Assembly (NCBI GenBank): GCA_013416485.1
Contig: JACCEO010000003.1
Span: forward strand, 210,938-274,937
Source of the DNA: Alcaligenaceae bacterium
GTDB taxonomy: Bacteria; Pseudomonadota; Gammaproteobacteria; Burkholderiales; Burkholderiaceae_B
DNA length: 64,000 nt
Direction: 5' to 3'
The position numbers were made by a program, and so were the translations under genes. The notes beneath the pieces were generated by a model. The model had not been told where the DNA came from and made no database searches. It saw nothing but the letters and a program-made list of their open reading frames with translations. Below are positions 1-10,117 of the stretch, piece after piece. Positions within the stretch are counted from its first letter, which is position 1. Every line of letters begins with the position of its first letter.

Positions 1-469
1 GGTTTTTGATGGCTTCTTGTACGCCACGGGCAAAACGTTCGCCCACGACCGACCCCATAGAGCCGCCCATGAATTCGAATTCGAAACAGGAAAGTACCAC
101 TGGCATAGACAGTATGCTGCCACTGATCGTGATCATGGCTTCGCTTTCGCCGGTATGCTTGGTGGCTTCCGAAACTCGTTCTGTGTACTTACGGCTATCA
201 CGGAACTTTAGTGGGTCAACTGGACGTATATTCTGACCAATTTCCACGCGACCTTCGCGATCTAATAACGAGTCTATACGAGCCCGTGCGCCTATGCGCA
301 TGTGGTGATCACACTGAGGACACACGTTTAGCGTAGCCTTCAAATCTTCTTTGTACAGTACAGTTTCGCACGATGGGCATTTCACCCAAATGCCTTCTGG
401 GACTCGGCGTGCGCCAGCATCCTGGTTGCGGTTAATCCGTGGCGGCAGAATCTTATCTATCCAGCTCAT
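1..469 (-). CDS. accD: Acetyl-CoA carboxylase carboxyltransferase subunit beta (3' end cut off by window)
   Basis: AccD is the zinc-ribbon subunit of the carboxyltransferase that, with AccA, moves the carboxyl group from biotin to acetyl-CoA to give malonyl-CoA, the first step of fatty acid synthesis. The visible N-terminal 156 residues start MSWIDKILPP and carry the four-cysteine zinc ribbon (C31, C34, C50, C53), then the start of the crotonase-like domain with the GSMGSVVGERF stretch. The start at 469 has AGGAAAT just upstream. It lies directly downstream of trpA, the usual trpB-trpA-accD order in betaproteobacteria, so it is probably cotranscribed. The C-terminal half lies outside the window. 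Confidence 0.95.
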   Translation of the reverse strand, partial: MSWIDKILPPRINRNQDAGARRVPEGIWVKCPSCETVLYKEDLKATLNVCPQCDHHMRIGARARIDSLLDREGRVEIGQNIRPVDPLKFRDSRKYTERVSEATKHTGESEAMITISGSILSMPVVLSCFEFEFMGGSMGSVVGERFARGVQEAIKN

Positions 470-519
470 AATATTTCCTGATAACGGACTAGTACCAGAC
501 CAGCCCTGTTGTTCTTTTG

Positions 520-1362
520 TTATTGGCCTAGAGCCGTGTGTATGTTAGATAACCAATCGGCAGCGGCCTGTATGGCCAACGCATCAGCAGCCTGCTGGTC
601 GCTACCGGCCTGCATAGCCGTTGCAACAGCATTCTCCATGGTTTCTATTAGCTTGCTGCCTATAACGATAGCGTCAGCGCACTGCGCTAATCGACTGGCG
701 CTTTCGGCATCTCTTATGCCAAAACCAACCCCTACAGGGATAGTGACATACTGCCGTATTAGGTCCAGGCGCTTGCTAACGTCAGCGGTGTCTATAGCTG
801 CAGAACCGGTGACGCCTTTAAGGGACACATAGTACACATATCCGCGTGCCACTTGGGCAACTTTTTGCATCCGCTCGGGTGTTGAAGTGGGTGCCAACAA
901 AAATATGGGGTCTATGCCTGCCTGATCCAGCATCCCTGAGAACTCAGTCATTTCCTCTGGGGGATAGTCCACTACCAGCAAACCATCGACACCCGCCTGG
1001 CTGGCCCGTTGCGCAAATACTGCCTGGCCCATGCGCTCTATGGGATTGGCATAGCCCATAAGTACCACAGGCGTAGTTTGATCATTTTGGCGAAACTTCG
1101 CCACCATCTCAAATACCTGCTGCAGCCCCACACCACGTTTAATAGCACGCTCGGCGGCCTGCTGTATCACGGGGCCATCGGCCATAGGGTCAGAAAACGG
1201 CACACCCAGTTCGATGACGTCAGCACCGGCCTTGACCAGTGCGTGCATCAAGGCTGGCATAGCGTCTATAGAGGGATCTCCTGCCGTAATATAAGGAATG
1301 AGTGCAGTAGCACCCCGTGTTTTTTCAAACGCGGCTGCTAGCCGCGCATTGGAAGATGTCAT
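520..1362 (-). CDS. trpA: Tryptophan synthase alpha chain
   Basis: TrpA cleaves indole-3-glycerol phosphate to indole and glyceraldehyde 3-phosphate; indole is channelled to TrpB. The 280-residue protein is a normal-length TIM barrel. The conserved [14 protein letters not shown] motif supplies the two catalytic acids (E51 and D62), and the phosphate-binding GFGI and IVIGSKL segments are present near residues 215-240. The start ATG at 1362 follows the trpB stop by 18 bp, so the two are translationally close and surely one transcription unit, with accD downstream. Confidence 0.97.
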   Translation of the reverse strand: MTSSNARLAAAFEKTRGATALIPYITAGDPSIDAMPALMHALVKAGADVIELGVPFSDPMADGPVIQQAAERAIKRGVGLQQVFEMVAKFRQNDQTTPVVLMGYANPIERMGQAVFAQRASQAGVDGLLVVDYPPEEMTEFSGMLDQAGIDPIFLLAPTSTPERMQKVAQVARGYVYYVSLKGVTGSAAIDTADVSKRLDLIRQYVTIPVGVGFGIRDAESASRLAQCADAIVIGSKLIETMENAVATAMQAGSDQQAADALAIQAAADWLSNIHTALGQ

Positions 1363-1380
1363 GGCTAAAAAACCCTTACT

Positions 1381-2580
1381 TTACAGGCTGATGCCGCTAA
1401 AATCGGCAACGGTGTGCATGTCTTTGTCGCCACGCCCCGACAAATTCACTAAGATGACCTTGTCTTTTGGCAATGTAGGAGCCAGCCGTGCTGCATAGGC
1501 AATCGCGTGCGAGGATTCCAAAGCAGGCATGATCCCTTCCTTACGGCAGCAATCGTGAAATGCTGCCAAGGCTTCTTGGTCGGTTACACCGATATAGCTT
1601 GCCCTGCCACTATCTTTAAGCCAAGCATGCTCAGGGCCTACGCCAGGATAGTCTAATCCAGCAGAAATAGAGTGGGTTTCCTGTACTTGGCCGTTATCAT
1701 CCTGTATGACGTAGGTACGATTGCCGTGTAGCACACCAACCGCACCCTTATTCAGCGATGCCGCATGACGACTGGTATCCAAGCCTTCACCAGCCGCTTC
1801 TATGCCGATCAGTTGTACATCGGGGTAGTCAATGTAAGGATAAAAAATACCCATCGCATTAGAGCCGCCACCCACCGACGCAACCACATAATCAGGTTGA
1901 CGACCTGCATCTTGAGGCATTTGCTGGACGCATTCGTCACCAATCACAGACTGGAAGTTACGCACCATTTGGGGGTAAGGGTGAGGCCCCGCCACCGTAC
2001 CAATAATATAAAAGGTATTTTCCACGTTCGTGACCCAATCGCGCATGGCTTCATTCAGGGCATCTTTCAGGGTGCAAGAACCTGAACTGACTGGCACGAC
2101 AGTAGCGCCCAACAATTTCATACGGTAGACGTTGGATGCCTGACGGCGTACGTCTTCGCTGCCCATGTACACCACGCACTCCAGGCCATAGCGTGCCGCT
2201 ACGGTAGCCGTTGCGACACCATGTTGGCCTGCGCCGGTCTCGGCAATGATACGTGGCTTGCCCATACGGCGGGCCAACAGTATTTGCCCTATACAGTTAT
2301 TGATTTTATGAGCACCGGTATGATTCAGGTCTTCACGCTTGAACCAGATTTGCGCGCCCCCCAGTTCTTCTGACCAGCGCTTAGCGTGGTACACGGGACT
2401 GGGGCGACCCACAAAGTGCTTGAGTTCGTAGTGGAACTCACGCAGGAAATCCGGATCACTTTGGTACTTTTTATAGGCGACCTTAAGTTCATCCAGAGCA
2501 TGCACCAGGGTTTCGGCTACAAATGAGCCACCATACTGACCAAAGCGCCCATCTTGATCGGGCAAAGAATACGATTTCAC
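1381..2580 (-). CDS. trpB: Tryptophan synthase beta chain
   Basis: TrpB is the PLP enzyme that condenses indole with serine to make tryptophan, working as an alpha2-beta2 complex with TrpA. The 399-residue protein has the PLP lysine in HTGAHKINN (K92), the catalytic glutamate in AETGAGQHG (E114) and the GGGSNAMG phosphate-binding loop. Translation starts at GTG (2580); an excellent GGAGG lies 8 nt upstream, which fixes the start. It is unusual that relA rather than trpF lies immediately upstream; the 93 bp gap between them could hold a promoter, but I cannot point to a convincing one. Confidence 0.97.
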   Translation of the reverse strand: MKSYSLPDQDGRFGQYGGSFVAETLVHALDELKVAYKKYQSDPDFLREFHYELKHFVGRPSPVYHAKRWSEELGGAQIWFKREDLNHTGAHKINNCIGQILLARRMGKPRIIAETGAGQHGVATATVAARYGLECVVYMGSEDVRRQASNVYRMKLLGATVVPVSSGSCTLKDALNEAMRDWVTNVENTFYIIGTVAGPHPYPQMVRNFQSVIGDECVQQMPQDAGRQPDYVVASVGGGSNAMGIFYPYIDYPDVQLIGIEAAGEGLDTSRHAASLNKGAVGVLHGNRTYVIQDDNGQVQETHSISAGLDYPGVGPEHAWLKDSGRASYIGVTDQEALAAFHDCCRKEGIMPALESSHAIAYAARLAPTLPKDKVILVNLSGRGDKDMHTVADFSGISL

Positions 2581-2673
2581 GCACTAACCTCCGGTTAAGC
2601 AAGACCCCTATACAGCCCACTGGAGCCACATGCCGGGTAAACAAGTATTTTAACAGTCTGAGCCGGAAAGACA

Positions 2674-4962
2674 TTAATGACGATTTGCAGTCACTCCGGT
2701 CAGTTCGTTTAATGCCGCCAGAGCCTTGGCAATTTGCTCGCCATTGACGACCTCGATGGTAAACACCATATGCGTAAGAGCACGGCGACTATGCGTATTC
2801 ACGCTAATCACATTTAAGCGCAAACGAGCAAAGACTTCTGATAAATCACGCAACAGATTGGGCCTTTCCTGAGCATGTATGGTGATGTCTATAGGGTACA
2901 ACGCCTGACCAGTATCACCCCAGTTCACATCAATTAAACGTTCAGGTTGACTCCCAGCCAGCGCCACATACGATGGACAATCGATACGGTGTATGGAAAC
3001 CCCGCGCCCACGTGTCACAAACCCCGCAATTGCGTCAGGAGGGGCTGGTCTACAGCAACGCGCCAGCTGTGTCATCAGAGCATCTACGCCGACAACCAAA
3101 ACCCCACTTTTACCAGTGGTGTCCGCTTTTCCTGCTCGACTAGCAAAGGCTAGCGACTCGGGTTCACGCTCAGCGTGTGGGGCTGCTGCCTTGAGCAAGG
3201 AATCGATATGACGCAGGCTAAATTCTTCTTTGGCAGCAGCAACATATAAATCGTCAGCACACGCAAAGTTCAGCTGATTCGCCAAGTGTTCCAAGTTGAT
3301 TGCCGTCTTGCCTAAGCGCTGTAATTCCTTTTCGACCATGACCTGGCCTTGGGCAATACGCTGCTGCAGCTCAACGGCATTGAACCAAGCACGTACTTTG
3401 GCACGTGAGCGCGGGCTAGCCAGAAACCCCAGTTGTGGATTTAACCAGTCACGGGATGGCCCACCTGACTTGGCCGCTATGATTTCAACGGTTTGCCCGG
3501 TGCTTAAACGGGTCAACAAGGGCACCATCTGACCATCAACACGAGCACCGCGACAACGATGGCCTAAATCAGTATGTAAATAATAAGCAAAGTCCACAGG
3601 GGTGGCGCCAACAGGCAGCTCAATGACGCGAGCCTGAGGTGTCATGACATAAATACGATCTGTACTGGATGGCTCGGGCTCGGTATCAATGCGCCGTCGC
3701 CTTTTATCGGATTTAGCCTTATCTACACTACTAGCACCTGCTTGGGTATCATCGTTGGTATCTGAAGAACCGCCCTTGTCCCAAGCCAATAACTGGCGCA
3801 TCCAGGCAATTTTCTGGTCATAGCCACTGCTTGCTACTTGCTGCCCGCCTTTAGGGCCAGCTTCTTTATAGCGCCAGTGTGCCGCCATGCCGTACTCGGC
3901 AAACTGATGCATTTCCTGGGTACGTATTTGAATTTCAAAACAACGCCCCTGAGCATCGGCAACCACCGTATGCAAGGACCGATACCCATTGGGTTTAGGC
4001 CTAGAGATGTAATCATCGAACTCTTCAGAGACAGGTGTCCACAAGGAATGGGCGAGCGCCAATGCGGCATAACATTCACGCTCGTCAGCGACAATCACGC
4101 GAAAGGCACGCAGATCGAACAGCTGATTGAATTCCAAATCTTTATTACGCATCTTGTTCCAGATGCTGTAAATATGTTTAGGGCGACCGCTAATATCAGC
4201 AGTAATATGGATATCCAGCAAAGCGCGCTTCAACCCCTCAACGGCAGCCACGATAAAGGCTTCGCGCTCTACCCGTTTTTCTTCCAATTGTTTTGCAATG
4301 GCTTTATAGGTGTCAGGCTCCAAAAACCGAAAAGCCAAGTCTTCGATTTCCCATTTCAACTGCCATATCCCCAGTCGATTAGCCAGGGGCGCATACAAGG
4401 TCATGGTTTCCTGGGCGAATGCCACAGAACAAGGCGTTTTAGATGCTGCATGCCAACGTAATGATTGCAATCGCGACGCCAATCGCATCAGAACTATGCG
4501 CAAGTCCGCTGCCATTGCTAAGAGCATCTTGCGTTGTTTTTCTTTTTGGTCATTACCCGCAGCGGTTTGACTGTTAGCTTGCCCTGCCAAATGCCCCAAA
4601 CGCAGCAAAGCACGTGTACCTTGAACCAAGGACATGATTTCGCCACCGAAGGCTTTGCGCATGGCGTCCGTGGCATTACCCGCACCCGCTTGCGATATCG
4701 GCGTTTGCGGCATAACGGTTAATAATGCACTAGCTCGCGTAGCAGCATCTGTGCCTAGCTCGGCCAGTATCAATACGACAGCTGCACTGTGTTCGTCCAG
4801 CTGTTCACCTGTGCTGGCCTTGACACCCTGCAAAGGGCCAGCGGCCCATTGCGCCGCCTTGGCCACTATCTGTTGGCCATCAGGCTCCAGGCCGGCACAA
4901 GCACGCTGTAGCCAAGCATTATCAAAGGGTAAAGGAAGATTATCCTGAGGTGTTTTTGACAT
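2674..4962 (-). CDS. relA: GTP pyrophosphokinase RelA, (p)ppGpp synthetase I
   Basis: RelA makes (p)ppGpp on stalled ribosomes during amino-acid starvation. Domain order in the 762-residue product: degenerate HD region (about 40-200, no HD dyad visible, so no hydrolase activity expected), synthetase domain (about 230-390) with the EFDD motif typical of monofunctional RelA rather than the RFKD form of SpoT, TGS domain (starting near DRIYVMTP, about 435-500), helical and zinc-finger-like region with the CCRPAPPD motif, and a C-terminal ACT domain. An in-frame start 45 nt further upstream (5007) is open, but MSKTPQDN at 4962 fits the family better. Ribosome binding signal is weak. Confidence 0.93.
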   Translation of the reverse strand: MSKTPQDNLPLPFDNAWLQRACAGLEPDGQQIVAKAAQWAAGPLQGVKASTGEQLDEHSAAVVLILAELGTDAATRASALLTVMPQTPISQAGAGNATDAMRKAFGGEIMSLVQGTRALLRLGHLAGQANSQTAAGNDQKEKQRKMLLAMAADLRIVLMRLASRLQSLRWHAASKTPCSVAFAQETMTLYAPLANRLGIWQLKWEIEDLAFRFLEPDTYKAIAKQLEEKRVEREAFIVAAVEGLKRALLDIHITADISGRPKHIYSIWNKMRNKDLEFNQLFDLRAFRVIVADERECYAALALAHSLWTPVSEEFDDYISRPKPNGYRSLHTVVADAQGRCFEIQIRTQEMHQFAEYGMAAHWRYKEAGPKGGQQVASSGYDQKIAWMRQLLAWDKGGSSDTNDDTQAGASSVDKAKSDKRRRRIDTEPEPSSTDRIYVMTPQARVIELPVGATPVDFAYYLHTDLGHRCRGARVDGQMVPLLTRLSTGQTVEIIAAKSGGPSRDWLNPQLGFLASPRSRAKVRAWFNAVELQQRIAQGQVMVEKELQRLGKTAINLEHLANQLNFACADDLYVAAAKEEFSLRHIDSLLKAAAPHAEREPESLAFASRAGKADTTGKSGVLVVGVDALMTQLARCCRPAPPDAIAGFVTRGRGVSIHRIDCPSYVALAGSQPERLIDVNWGDTGQALYPIDITIHAQERPNLLRDLSEVFARLRLNVISVNTHSRRALTHMVFTIEVVNGEQIAKALAALNELTGVTANRH

Positions 4963-5051
4963 AACATTCTGACAAAAAATCGGCAATTGCAAGTCGTTGC
5001 ACGCCACAGCCCTATACTAACGTGTATCACTCCATGATTGGACTCTGACCC

Positions 5052-5567
5052 ATGTCTACAAACCGTATAAAAACACTTTTGATGGTGTGGCATTCACGCA
5101 CTGGCGCAGCGCAACAAATGATACAAGCCGCCATGCTAGGTGCTCAAGACGTTGCCCAGCAATTAAACAGCAACAACGGTTTGGAAATTATATTGAAAGC
5201 CGCTAAAGACACCCTAACGAATGACCTATTGCAGGCCGATGGTTATGTGTTTTGTGCACCAGAAAACCTAGCTGCACTAAGCGGTCAAATGAAAGAGTTT
5301 TTTGACCGAAATTACTACGCTGTACTGGATCAATTAAATGGCCGCCCCTACGCCCTAATGATTAGTGCCGGTTCAGATGGCAGCGGCGCAGCCCGCCAAG
5401 CTGAGCGTATCTGTACTGGTTGGCGACTTGAGCGGGTAGCGCCCACACTTATCGTGAATACTGACGCTCAGACCCCTATCGCCATACTTGCACCCAAAAC
5501 TCTAAGCGCAAAAAACCTAGCCGACTGCACCGAAATCGGCGGGCTGCTGGCTGCCTTACTACTGTAA
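5052..5567 (+). CDS. Flavodoxin-like / NAD(P)H-dependent FMN reductase family protein
   Basis: A 171-residue protein with a flavodoxin-type fold signature: an initial beta strand and phosphate loop (LMVWHSRTGAAQQM, residues 9-22), a second flavin-contact segment (YVFCAPENLAALSGQMKEFFDR, about 71-92, split here for description) and a third GSDGSG turn near residue 115. These are the usual FMN contacts, so FMN binding is likely; the redox partner and substrate are unknown. It is transcribed away from relA and converges on pncB with only 9 bp between the stops. I do not recognise it as a named enzyme. Confidence 0.75.
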   Translation: MSTNRIKTLLMVWHSRTGAAQQMIQAAMLGAQDVAQQLNSNNGLEIILKAAKDTLTNDLLQADGYVFCAPENLAALSGQMKEFFDRNYYAVLDQLNGRPYALMISAGSDGSGAARQAERICTGWRLERVAPTLIVNTDAQTPIAILAPKTLSAKNLADCTEIGGLLAALLL

Positions 5568-5576
5568 TTGACGCGA

Positions 5577-6752
5577 CTACGCCGCCGGTAATTGAAACAC
5601 CTGACGCAGATAGGCTAAATAAGCAGGGTCATCGCACATGGTTTTTTCAGGGGCATCAGACACCTTGGCTACTGGCTGCCCATTACAGCGCACCATTTTC
5701 ATCACAATTTGCAAAGGCTGGTGGCCTAGATCATTGGTCAGATTAGTGCCTATCCCAAATGACACCTTACAACGCCCTGCAAAATGCCGCGCCAATTCTA
5801 TAGCCTTGGGTATCGTCAAGCCGTCAGAAAATACCAGGGTCTTGGTTCTGGGGTCAGTACGGTTTTTGCTGTAATGCGCCAACAACCTATCGCCCCAAAC
5901 AAAGGGGTCTCCAGAGTCATGACGAGCGCCATCGAACAACTTGCAGAAGTACATGTCGAAGTCGCGCAAAAAGGCATCCATGCCATACACATCTGATAAA
6001 GCAATGCCTAAGTCGCCACGGTATTCTTTCGCCCAGACTTCAAGCGCAAACACTTGCGAATCGCGCAAACGAGGCCCTAACGCCTGACATGCTTGTAGAT
6101 ACTCATGTCCCATTGTGCCCAGCGGCGTAACGTTATGCTTCATAGCCAACCAAACATTACTGGTGCCAGCAAAGTTCAAACCCATTTGGGCTTTCATAGT
6201 CATGACGACTTCTTCGTGCCATTGCTTGGAGAAGCGACGTCGTGTGCCATATTCAGCGACGCGAAAATCATCCAGTGCAGGATCATCAATGACCAGATGC
6301 ATTTTGGACTGCAAACGCTTACGCCCTTCTTCCCAACCCGGCTCAGCGCAGGTATTACGAAAATACACTTCATTGACAATGGCCAACACAGGGATTTCAA
6401 ATAGAATAGTATGTAGCCACGGGCCCTTAACCGTAATTGCAATTTCGCCAGGCAAATCGCCCTCGCTGACCGTAATACATTTTTCTGGCAAATGAAATAA
6501 GCCCAGAAAATCGACAAAATCACTTTTTATAAAGCGCAAGCTACGCAAATACTGAAGTTCGTCCTCAGTAAAACGTAATTGACATAAGGCATGGATTTCT
6601 GCCCGGATCTCGTCCAGATAGGTGCTAAGTACGACACCTGGCGTCCGGCATTTATATTTATACTCGACCTGAGCAGCAGGGAATTCGTGCAGTACCACCT
6701 GCATCATCGAGAATTTATAAAGGTCTGTATCTAGTAGGGAAGTGATTATCAT
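5577..6752 (-). CDS. pncB: Nicotinate phosphoribosyltransferase
   Basis: PncB joins nicotinate to phosphoribosyl pyrophosphate, with ATP hydrolysis, in the Preiss-Handler salvage route to NAD. The 391-residue product matches the proteobacterial family in length and has the N-terminal [13 protein letters not shown] signature, the GTMGHEY motif containing the histidine that is phosphorylated in the family (H216 here), and the FSDGLT and [12 protein letters not shown] phosphoribosyl-binding segments toward the C-terminus. It is divergent from fdxA, sharing a 165 bp upstream region. The Shine-Dalgarno sequence is poor. Confidence 0.96.
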   Translation of the reverse strand: MIITSLLDTDLYKFSMMQVVLHEFPAAQVEYKYKCRTPGVVLSTYLDEIRAEIHALCQLRFTEDELQYLRSLRFIKSDFVDFLGLFHLPEKCITVSEGDLPGEIAITVKGPWLHTILFEIPVLAIVNEVYFRNTCAEPGWEEGRKRLQSKMHLVIDDPALDDFRVAEYGTRRRFSKQWHEEVVMTMKAQMGLNFAGTSNVWLAMKHNVTPLGTMGHEYLQACQALGPRLRDSQVFALEVWAKEYRGDLGIALSDVYGMDAFLRDFDMYFCKLFDGARHDSGDPFVWGDRLLAHYSKNRTDPRTKTLVFSDGLTIPKAIELARHFAGRCKVSFGIGTNLTNDLGHQPLQIVMKMVRCNGQPVAKVSDAPEKTMCDDPAYLAYLRQVFQLPAA

Positions 6753-6838
6753 TGCAGCACGAAATAAGGGTTGAAACTACCTTAACATACTCAGGACCAA
6801 CACCGCTGGCAGGGTCAATAAGGAACTCTGCCCGGTTA

Positions 6839-6867
6839 TTCGCTAAAATCAGTATAAACGCTAGTAT
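6839..6867 (+). promoter_or_regulatory. Possible sigma70-type promoter of fdxA
   Basis: TTCGCT at 6839-6844 and TAGTAT at 6862-6867 are separated by 17 bp and lie about 50 bp before the fdxA start. Both boxes match the consensus only partly, so this is a suggestion from spacing and position in a 165 bp divergent intergenic region, not a firm call. Confidence 0.25.
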
Positions 6868-6917
6868 GACACTGCCGCGAAATCCTTTATTGCAACCTCT
6901 GTTTCCGGAGTCCCCGC

Positions 6918-7241
6918 ATGACACACGTCGTGACTGAAAACTGTATTAAATGTAAATTTACCGACTGCGTCGACGTATGCCCCGTAGACTGCTTCCGGGA
7001 AGGTCCGAACTTCCTGGTTATCGACCCTGAAGAATGTATAGACTGCGCTGTTTGCGTACCCGAATGCCCAGCCAACGCTATTTTTGCTGAAGAAGATGTA
7101 CCTCAGGATCAAATTCACTTTATTGAGCTGAACGTAGAGCTGACCCCTGAGTTTGGCCCCATCAACCGTTCACGTAAGCCCCTACCTGATGCCGATGACT
7201 GGAATGGCGTCAGCAACAAGCTAAAAGATCTGGAGCGGTAG
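6918..7241 (+). CDS. fdxA: Seven-iron ferredoxin FdxA ([3Fe-4S][4Fe-4S])
   Basis: A 107-residue low-potential electron carrier of the Azotobacter ferredoxin I type. Cysteines C9, C17 and C50 match the [3Fe-4S] ligands and C21, C40, C43 and C46 the [4Fe-4S] ligands, with an additional C25; the extended C-terminal tail after residue 60 is also typical. GGAG lies 9 nt before the ATG. It stands alone between the divergent pncB and phaZ. Physiological partners cannot be read from the sequence. Confidence 0.95.
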   Translation: MTHVVTENCIKCKFTDCVDVCPVDCFREGPNFLVIDPEECIDCAVCVPECPANAIFAEEDVPQDQIHFIELNVELTPEFGPINRSRKPLPDADDWNGVSNKLKDLER

Positions 7242-7443
7242 ATAAAGCATAAACCCAACACTATTGAAAGCAACTAGAGGCAAACCAGGGTTATCGATTA
7301 GATCTGGCAAGCAAATTTCAGGTATATTTGTGTGATGGTTATTTGTTGATAACCATTTCATATATTTTTTGCTGCCTGACAGTAGGTTTTGCGACACAGC
7401 CTATTTAATAAAAGTCATAACCCTAGAGGCCTAAGTTAACCAT

Positions 7444-8670
7444 ATGCTATATGACCTGCACGAGCTGCAACGATCGTTCCTAACCCCACTGGCTTCGTTT
7501 ACCGACCAGGGTTCCCAAATCTTCTCCCATCCCTATAGTCCATTTGCCTACACACCTGTATCACGGCAAATTGCTGCTACATACGAATTGGTGCATAGGC
7601 TGGGTAAGGACTACGAAAAACCCGCCTGGGGACTGGCTACCACTCAAATAGGCGATCAATCTGTAGCTGTCAGCGAAGATACCGTACTGGCCAAACCTTT
7701 CTGTAATCTGGTGCGTTTTGTACGCGAGACCCCTGCCAATCACCCTGCAGATCCACGTATCTTACTGGTAGCACCTCTCTCTGGCCACCACGCCACTTTG
7801 TTACGCGATACCGTGCAGTCTTTCTTGCCTGCGCACGATGTCTACGTCACCGACTGGGTGGATGCTCGCATGGTACCGGTCAAACTGGGGCCATTCCATC
7901 TGAATGACTACGTTCGTTATATTCAGGACTTCATCCGCTATTTAGGCCCCGATGTCCATGTAATTTCGGTGTGCCAACCCACGGTACCTGTGCTGGCAGC
8001 CATTTCCCTGATGGCAACTAACCAAGACCCCTGTTTGCCACGCAGCATGACCATGATGGGCGGTCCCATAGACACGCGAAACTCCCCCACACAAGTCAAT
8101 CGCTTGGCGGAAACCAAACCGTTTTCCTGGTTTGAAAACAACCTGATTCACCGCGTACCTGCTCGCTACAGTGGCATGGGTCGCTTGGTCTATCCCGGCT
8201 TTTTGCAACATGCTGGGTTTATGGCCATGAACCCAGATCGCCACATGAAGTCGCACTACGACTTTTACTGTCACCTATTAGAAGGCGACGGCGACGATGC
8301 CGAAGCGCACCGCCGCTTTTACGATGAGTACAATGCTGTCCTTGATATGCCAGCCGAGTTTTATCTGGACACTATTAAAATAGTATTCCAGGAAAAACAG
8401 CTACCTATGGGTACCTGGGAAGTTGATGGTCAACTGGTTAAACCATCGGATATCAGTTCAGTAGCGCTATTCACTATAGAAGGCGAACTAGACGACATCT
8501 CTGGTGAAGGTCAAACTCATGCGGCACAAACCCTGTGCAGCAACATAGACCCCAAGCTCAAGCAACAATACACAGCTGCCGATTGTGGCCACTATGGTAT
8601 TTTTTCTGGTCGACGCTGGCGCAATATCATCTTCCCTCAAATAGTGGAATTTATTCGTAAAGCTGCTTAA
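7444..8670 (+). CDS. phaZ: Intracellular polyhydroxyalkanoate depolymerase
   Basis: PhaZ degrades native intracellular PHB granules to release stored carbon. The 408-residue protein has the family start [16 protein letters not shown], an alpha/beta-hydrolase core, the nucleophile in SVCQPT (C177, the cysteine used by this class in place of serine), an aspartate in [15 protein letters not shown] and the histidine in [13 protein letters not shown] near the end. There is no signal peptide, as expected for the cytoplasmic type. The start at 7444 fits the family but AGAGG lies rather far (about 14 nt) upstream. No PHA synthase gene is in the window. A palindrome follows the stop. Confidence 0.93.
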   Translation: MLYDLHELQRSFLTPLASFTDQGSQIFSHPYSPFAYTPVSRQIAATYELVHRLGKDYEKPAWGLATTQIGDQSVAVSEDTVLAKPFCNLVRFVRETPANHPADPRILLVAPLSGHHATLLRDTVQSFLPAHDVYVTDWVDARMVPVKLGPFHLNDYVRYIQDFIRYLGPDVHVISVCQPTVPVLAAISLMATNQDPCLPRSMTMMGGPIDTRNSPTQVNRLAETKPFSWFENNLIHRVPARYSGMGRLVYPGFLQHAGFMAMNPDRHMKSHYDFYCHLLEGDGDDAEAHRRFYDEYNAVLDMPAEFYLDTIKIVFQEKQLPMGTWEVDGQLVKPSDISSVALFTIEGELDDISGEGQTHAAQTLCSNIDPKLKQQYTAADCGHYGIFSGRRWRNIIFPQIVEFIRKAA

Positions 8671-8690
8671 CGCCTTTGCTTACCACCACA

Positions 8691-8713
8691 TCAGAGGCCT
8701 TAACGGCCTCTGA
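8691..8713. terminator. Perfect inverted repeat between phaZ and the RnfB-like gene
   Basis: TCAGAGGCC (8691-8699) and GGCCTCTGA (8705-8713) form a 9 bp perfect stem with a 5 nt loop, 20 bp after the phaZ stop. Only a weak T-rich tail follows, so it may be a partial terminator or an mRNA-stabilising stem. It ends 7 bp before the ATG at 8721, which argues against the alternative TTG start at 8676. Confidence 0.6.
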
Positions 8714-8720
8714 TTGCATT

Positions 8721-9347
8721 ATGCCTACTACTCTTATCGATCGTATCGATGCTTTGCTCCCACAAACGCAGTGCACAAAATGCGGCTACGATGGCTGCCG
8801 CCCCTACGCAGCGGCCATCGCCAATGACGCTGAAGCTATCAACCGCTGCCCCCCCGGAGGCACAGCTGGAATCCAAGCACTTGCTTTATTGCTAAACCAA
8901 GCCGTGCTGGCTCCCGATGCCAGTTGTGGCTTACAACAGCCTTTAACCGTTGCCGTCATCGACGAACTGCATTGCATAGGCTGTACCTTATGTATACAAG
9001 CATGCCCTGTCGATGCCATAGTCGGCGCCAACAAACTAATGCACACTGTTATACCCGACAGGTGTACTGGATGTGATCTATGTATAGCACCCTGCCCTAC
9101 TGACTGTATTAGCATGGAACCTGCCCATAGGGAATGGACTTCGGAAGACGCAATCAACGGTCGACTACATTACGAACAACGTCAGCACCGTCTACAAGAA
9201 CACCATGATGAACCCAGTGCAGCAGTTGCCAGGAATCTAGCCAATAAGCCTGCCGTTTCAACCGCAGCCAGTGATGATGCCACTACTAGGCAACAGGTGA
9301 TCGCTGACGCCCTGGCACGCGCCAGAGCAAGGCGAAAACAATTATGA
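8721..9347 (+). CDS. rsxB: RnfB/RsxB-like ferredoxin subunit
   Basis: A 208-residue iron-sulfur protein. After a short N-terminus there is the four-cysteine Fe-S domain ([12 protein letters not shown], then NRCPPGG, residues about 14-45), followed by two [4Fe-4S] ferredoxin repeats ([12 protein letters not shown] and [12 protein letters not shown], about 85-140) and a charged, probably disordered tail. This is the betaproteobacterial RsxB-like protein usually found next to nth without the other Rnf subunits, so a role in a full Rnf complex cannot be assumed; an electron-delivery role is inferred. A TTG at 8676 would add 15 residues but would put the start before the palindrome; ATG 8721 is preferred. 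The stop overlaps the nth start (ATGA). Confidence 0.88.
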   Translation: MPTTLIDRIDALLPQTQCTKCGYDGCRPYAAAIANDAEAINRCPPGGTAGIQALALLLNQAVLAPDASCGLQQPLTVAVIDELHCIGCTLCIQACPVDAIVGANKLMHTVIPDRCTGCDLCIAPCPTDCISMEPAHREWTSEDAINGRLHYEQRQHRLQEHHDEPSAAVARNLANKPAVSTAASDDATTRQQVIADALARARARRKQL

Positions 9348-9982
9348 ACAAAGAAAAACGCACCGAGATATTCAGTCGCTTTCAAGCCGCTAATCCACAC
9401 CCTACCACCGAGCTGGAATACGACAGCACATTTCAATTGCTAATTGCCGTACTGCTGTCGGCACAGGCGACAGACCGTTCCGTGAATTTGGCCACACGTG
9501 GTTTCTTCCCAGGACACGGTACGCCACAAGGGCTGCTGGATATGGGTCTGGAGCAGGTAACCGAAGCAATAAAAACCATAGGCTTGTATCGAACCAAAGC
9601 AAAAAATGTTATTAGAACCTGTGAGATTCTGATTGAACAGCACAATGGCGAAGTCCCTGACGACAGGGCGGCCCTAGAGGCCTTGCCTGGCGTAGGACGA
9701 AAAACCGCTAATGTCGTTCTGAACACCGCCTTTGGTCACCCTACTATCGCCGTAGATACTCATATTTTTCGTGTCGCGAATCGCACTGGCATAGCACCAG
9801 GAAAGAATGTGGTAGAAGTTGAGCGTCGCCTAGAGCGATTGATTCCAAAGCAATTTTTACAAGATGCTCATCACTGGATGATCTTGCATGGCCGTTACGT
9901 GTGCGTAGCTCGAACACCCAAATGCCCACAATGCGGTATTGCCGATTTATGTGAATACAAACAAAAAACACCACTCAAGTAA
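9344..9982 (+). CDS. nth: Endonuclease III
   Basis: Nth is a bifunctional DNA glycosylase/AP lyase that removes oxidised pyrimidines in base excision repair. The 212-residue protein has the helix-hairpin-helix [12 protein letters not shown] with catalytic lysine K120, the catalytic aspartate D138 in VDTHIFRV, and the C-terminal [4Fe-4S] ligands C187, C194, C197 and C203. Its ATG overlaps the stop of the upstream ferredoxin gene by 4 nt, so the two are translationally coupled, which fits delivery of iron-sulfur redox chemistry to this Fe-S enzyme only as a hypothesis. Confidence 0.97.
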   Translation: MNKEKRTEIFSRFQAANPHPTTELEYDSTFQLLIAVLLSAQATDRSVNLATRGFFPGHGTPQGLLDMGLEQVTEAIKTIGLYRTKAKNVIRTCEILIEQHNGEVPDDRAALEALPGVGRKTANVVLNTAFGHPTIAVDTHIFRVANRTGIAPGKNVVEVERRLERLIPKQFLQDAHHWMILHGRYVCVARTPKCPQCGIADLCEYKQKTPLK

Positions 9983-10117
9983 AGCGTTCTATACCACTCA
10001 TTGACGCACTGCACAAGACCTAAACAGGGCAATGAAAACCCCGATAGTATTGGCCACAACGTTCCACATATACTAGGCGCTCTAGTAATCCTGAATTTAA
10101 TACCACTGTTGGCACGC

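Noticed and set aside
3838..4461. 207-residue open frame opposite relA
   Set aside because: It lies wholly inside the synthetase domain of relA on the other strand, resembles no family, and relA is clearly the coding frame.
8676..8720. TTG start 15 codons upstream for the RnfB-like gene
   Set aside because: It would place a 9 bp palindrome inside the coding region and lacks a ribosome binding site; ATG 8721 fits the family.
10001..10117. Upstream extension of the LivG-like ATPase from TTG
   Set aside because: The extra 39 residues are unlike any LivG N-terminus; the family motif begins at MSEYILQ (10118).
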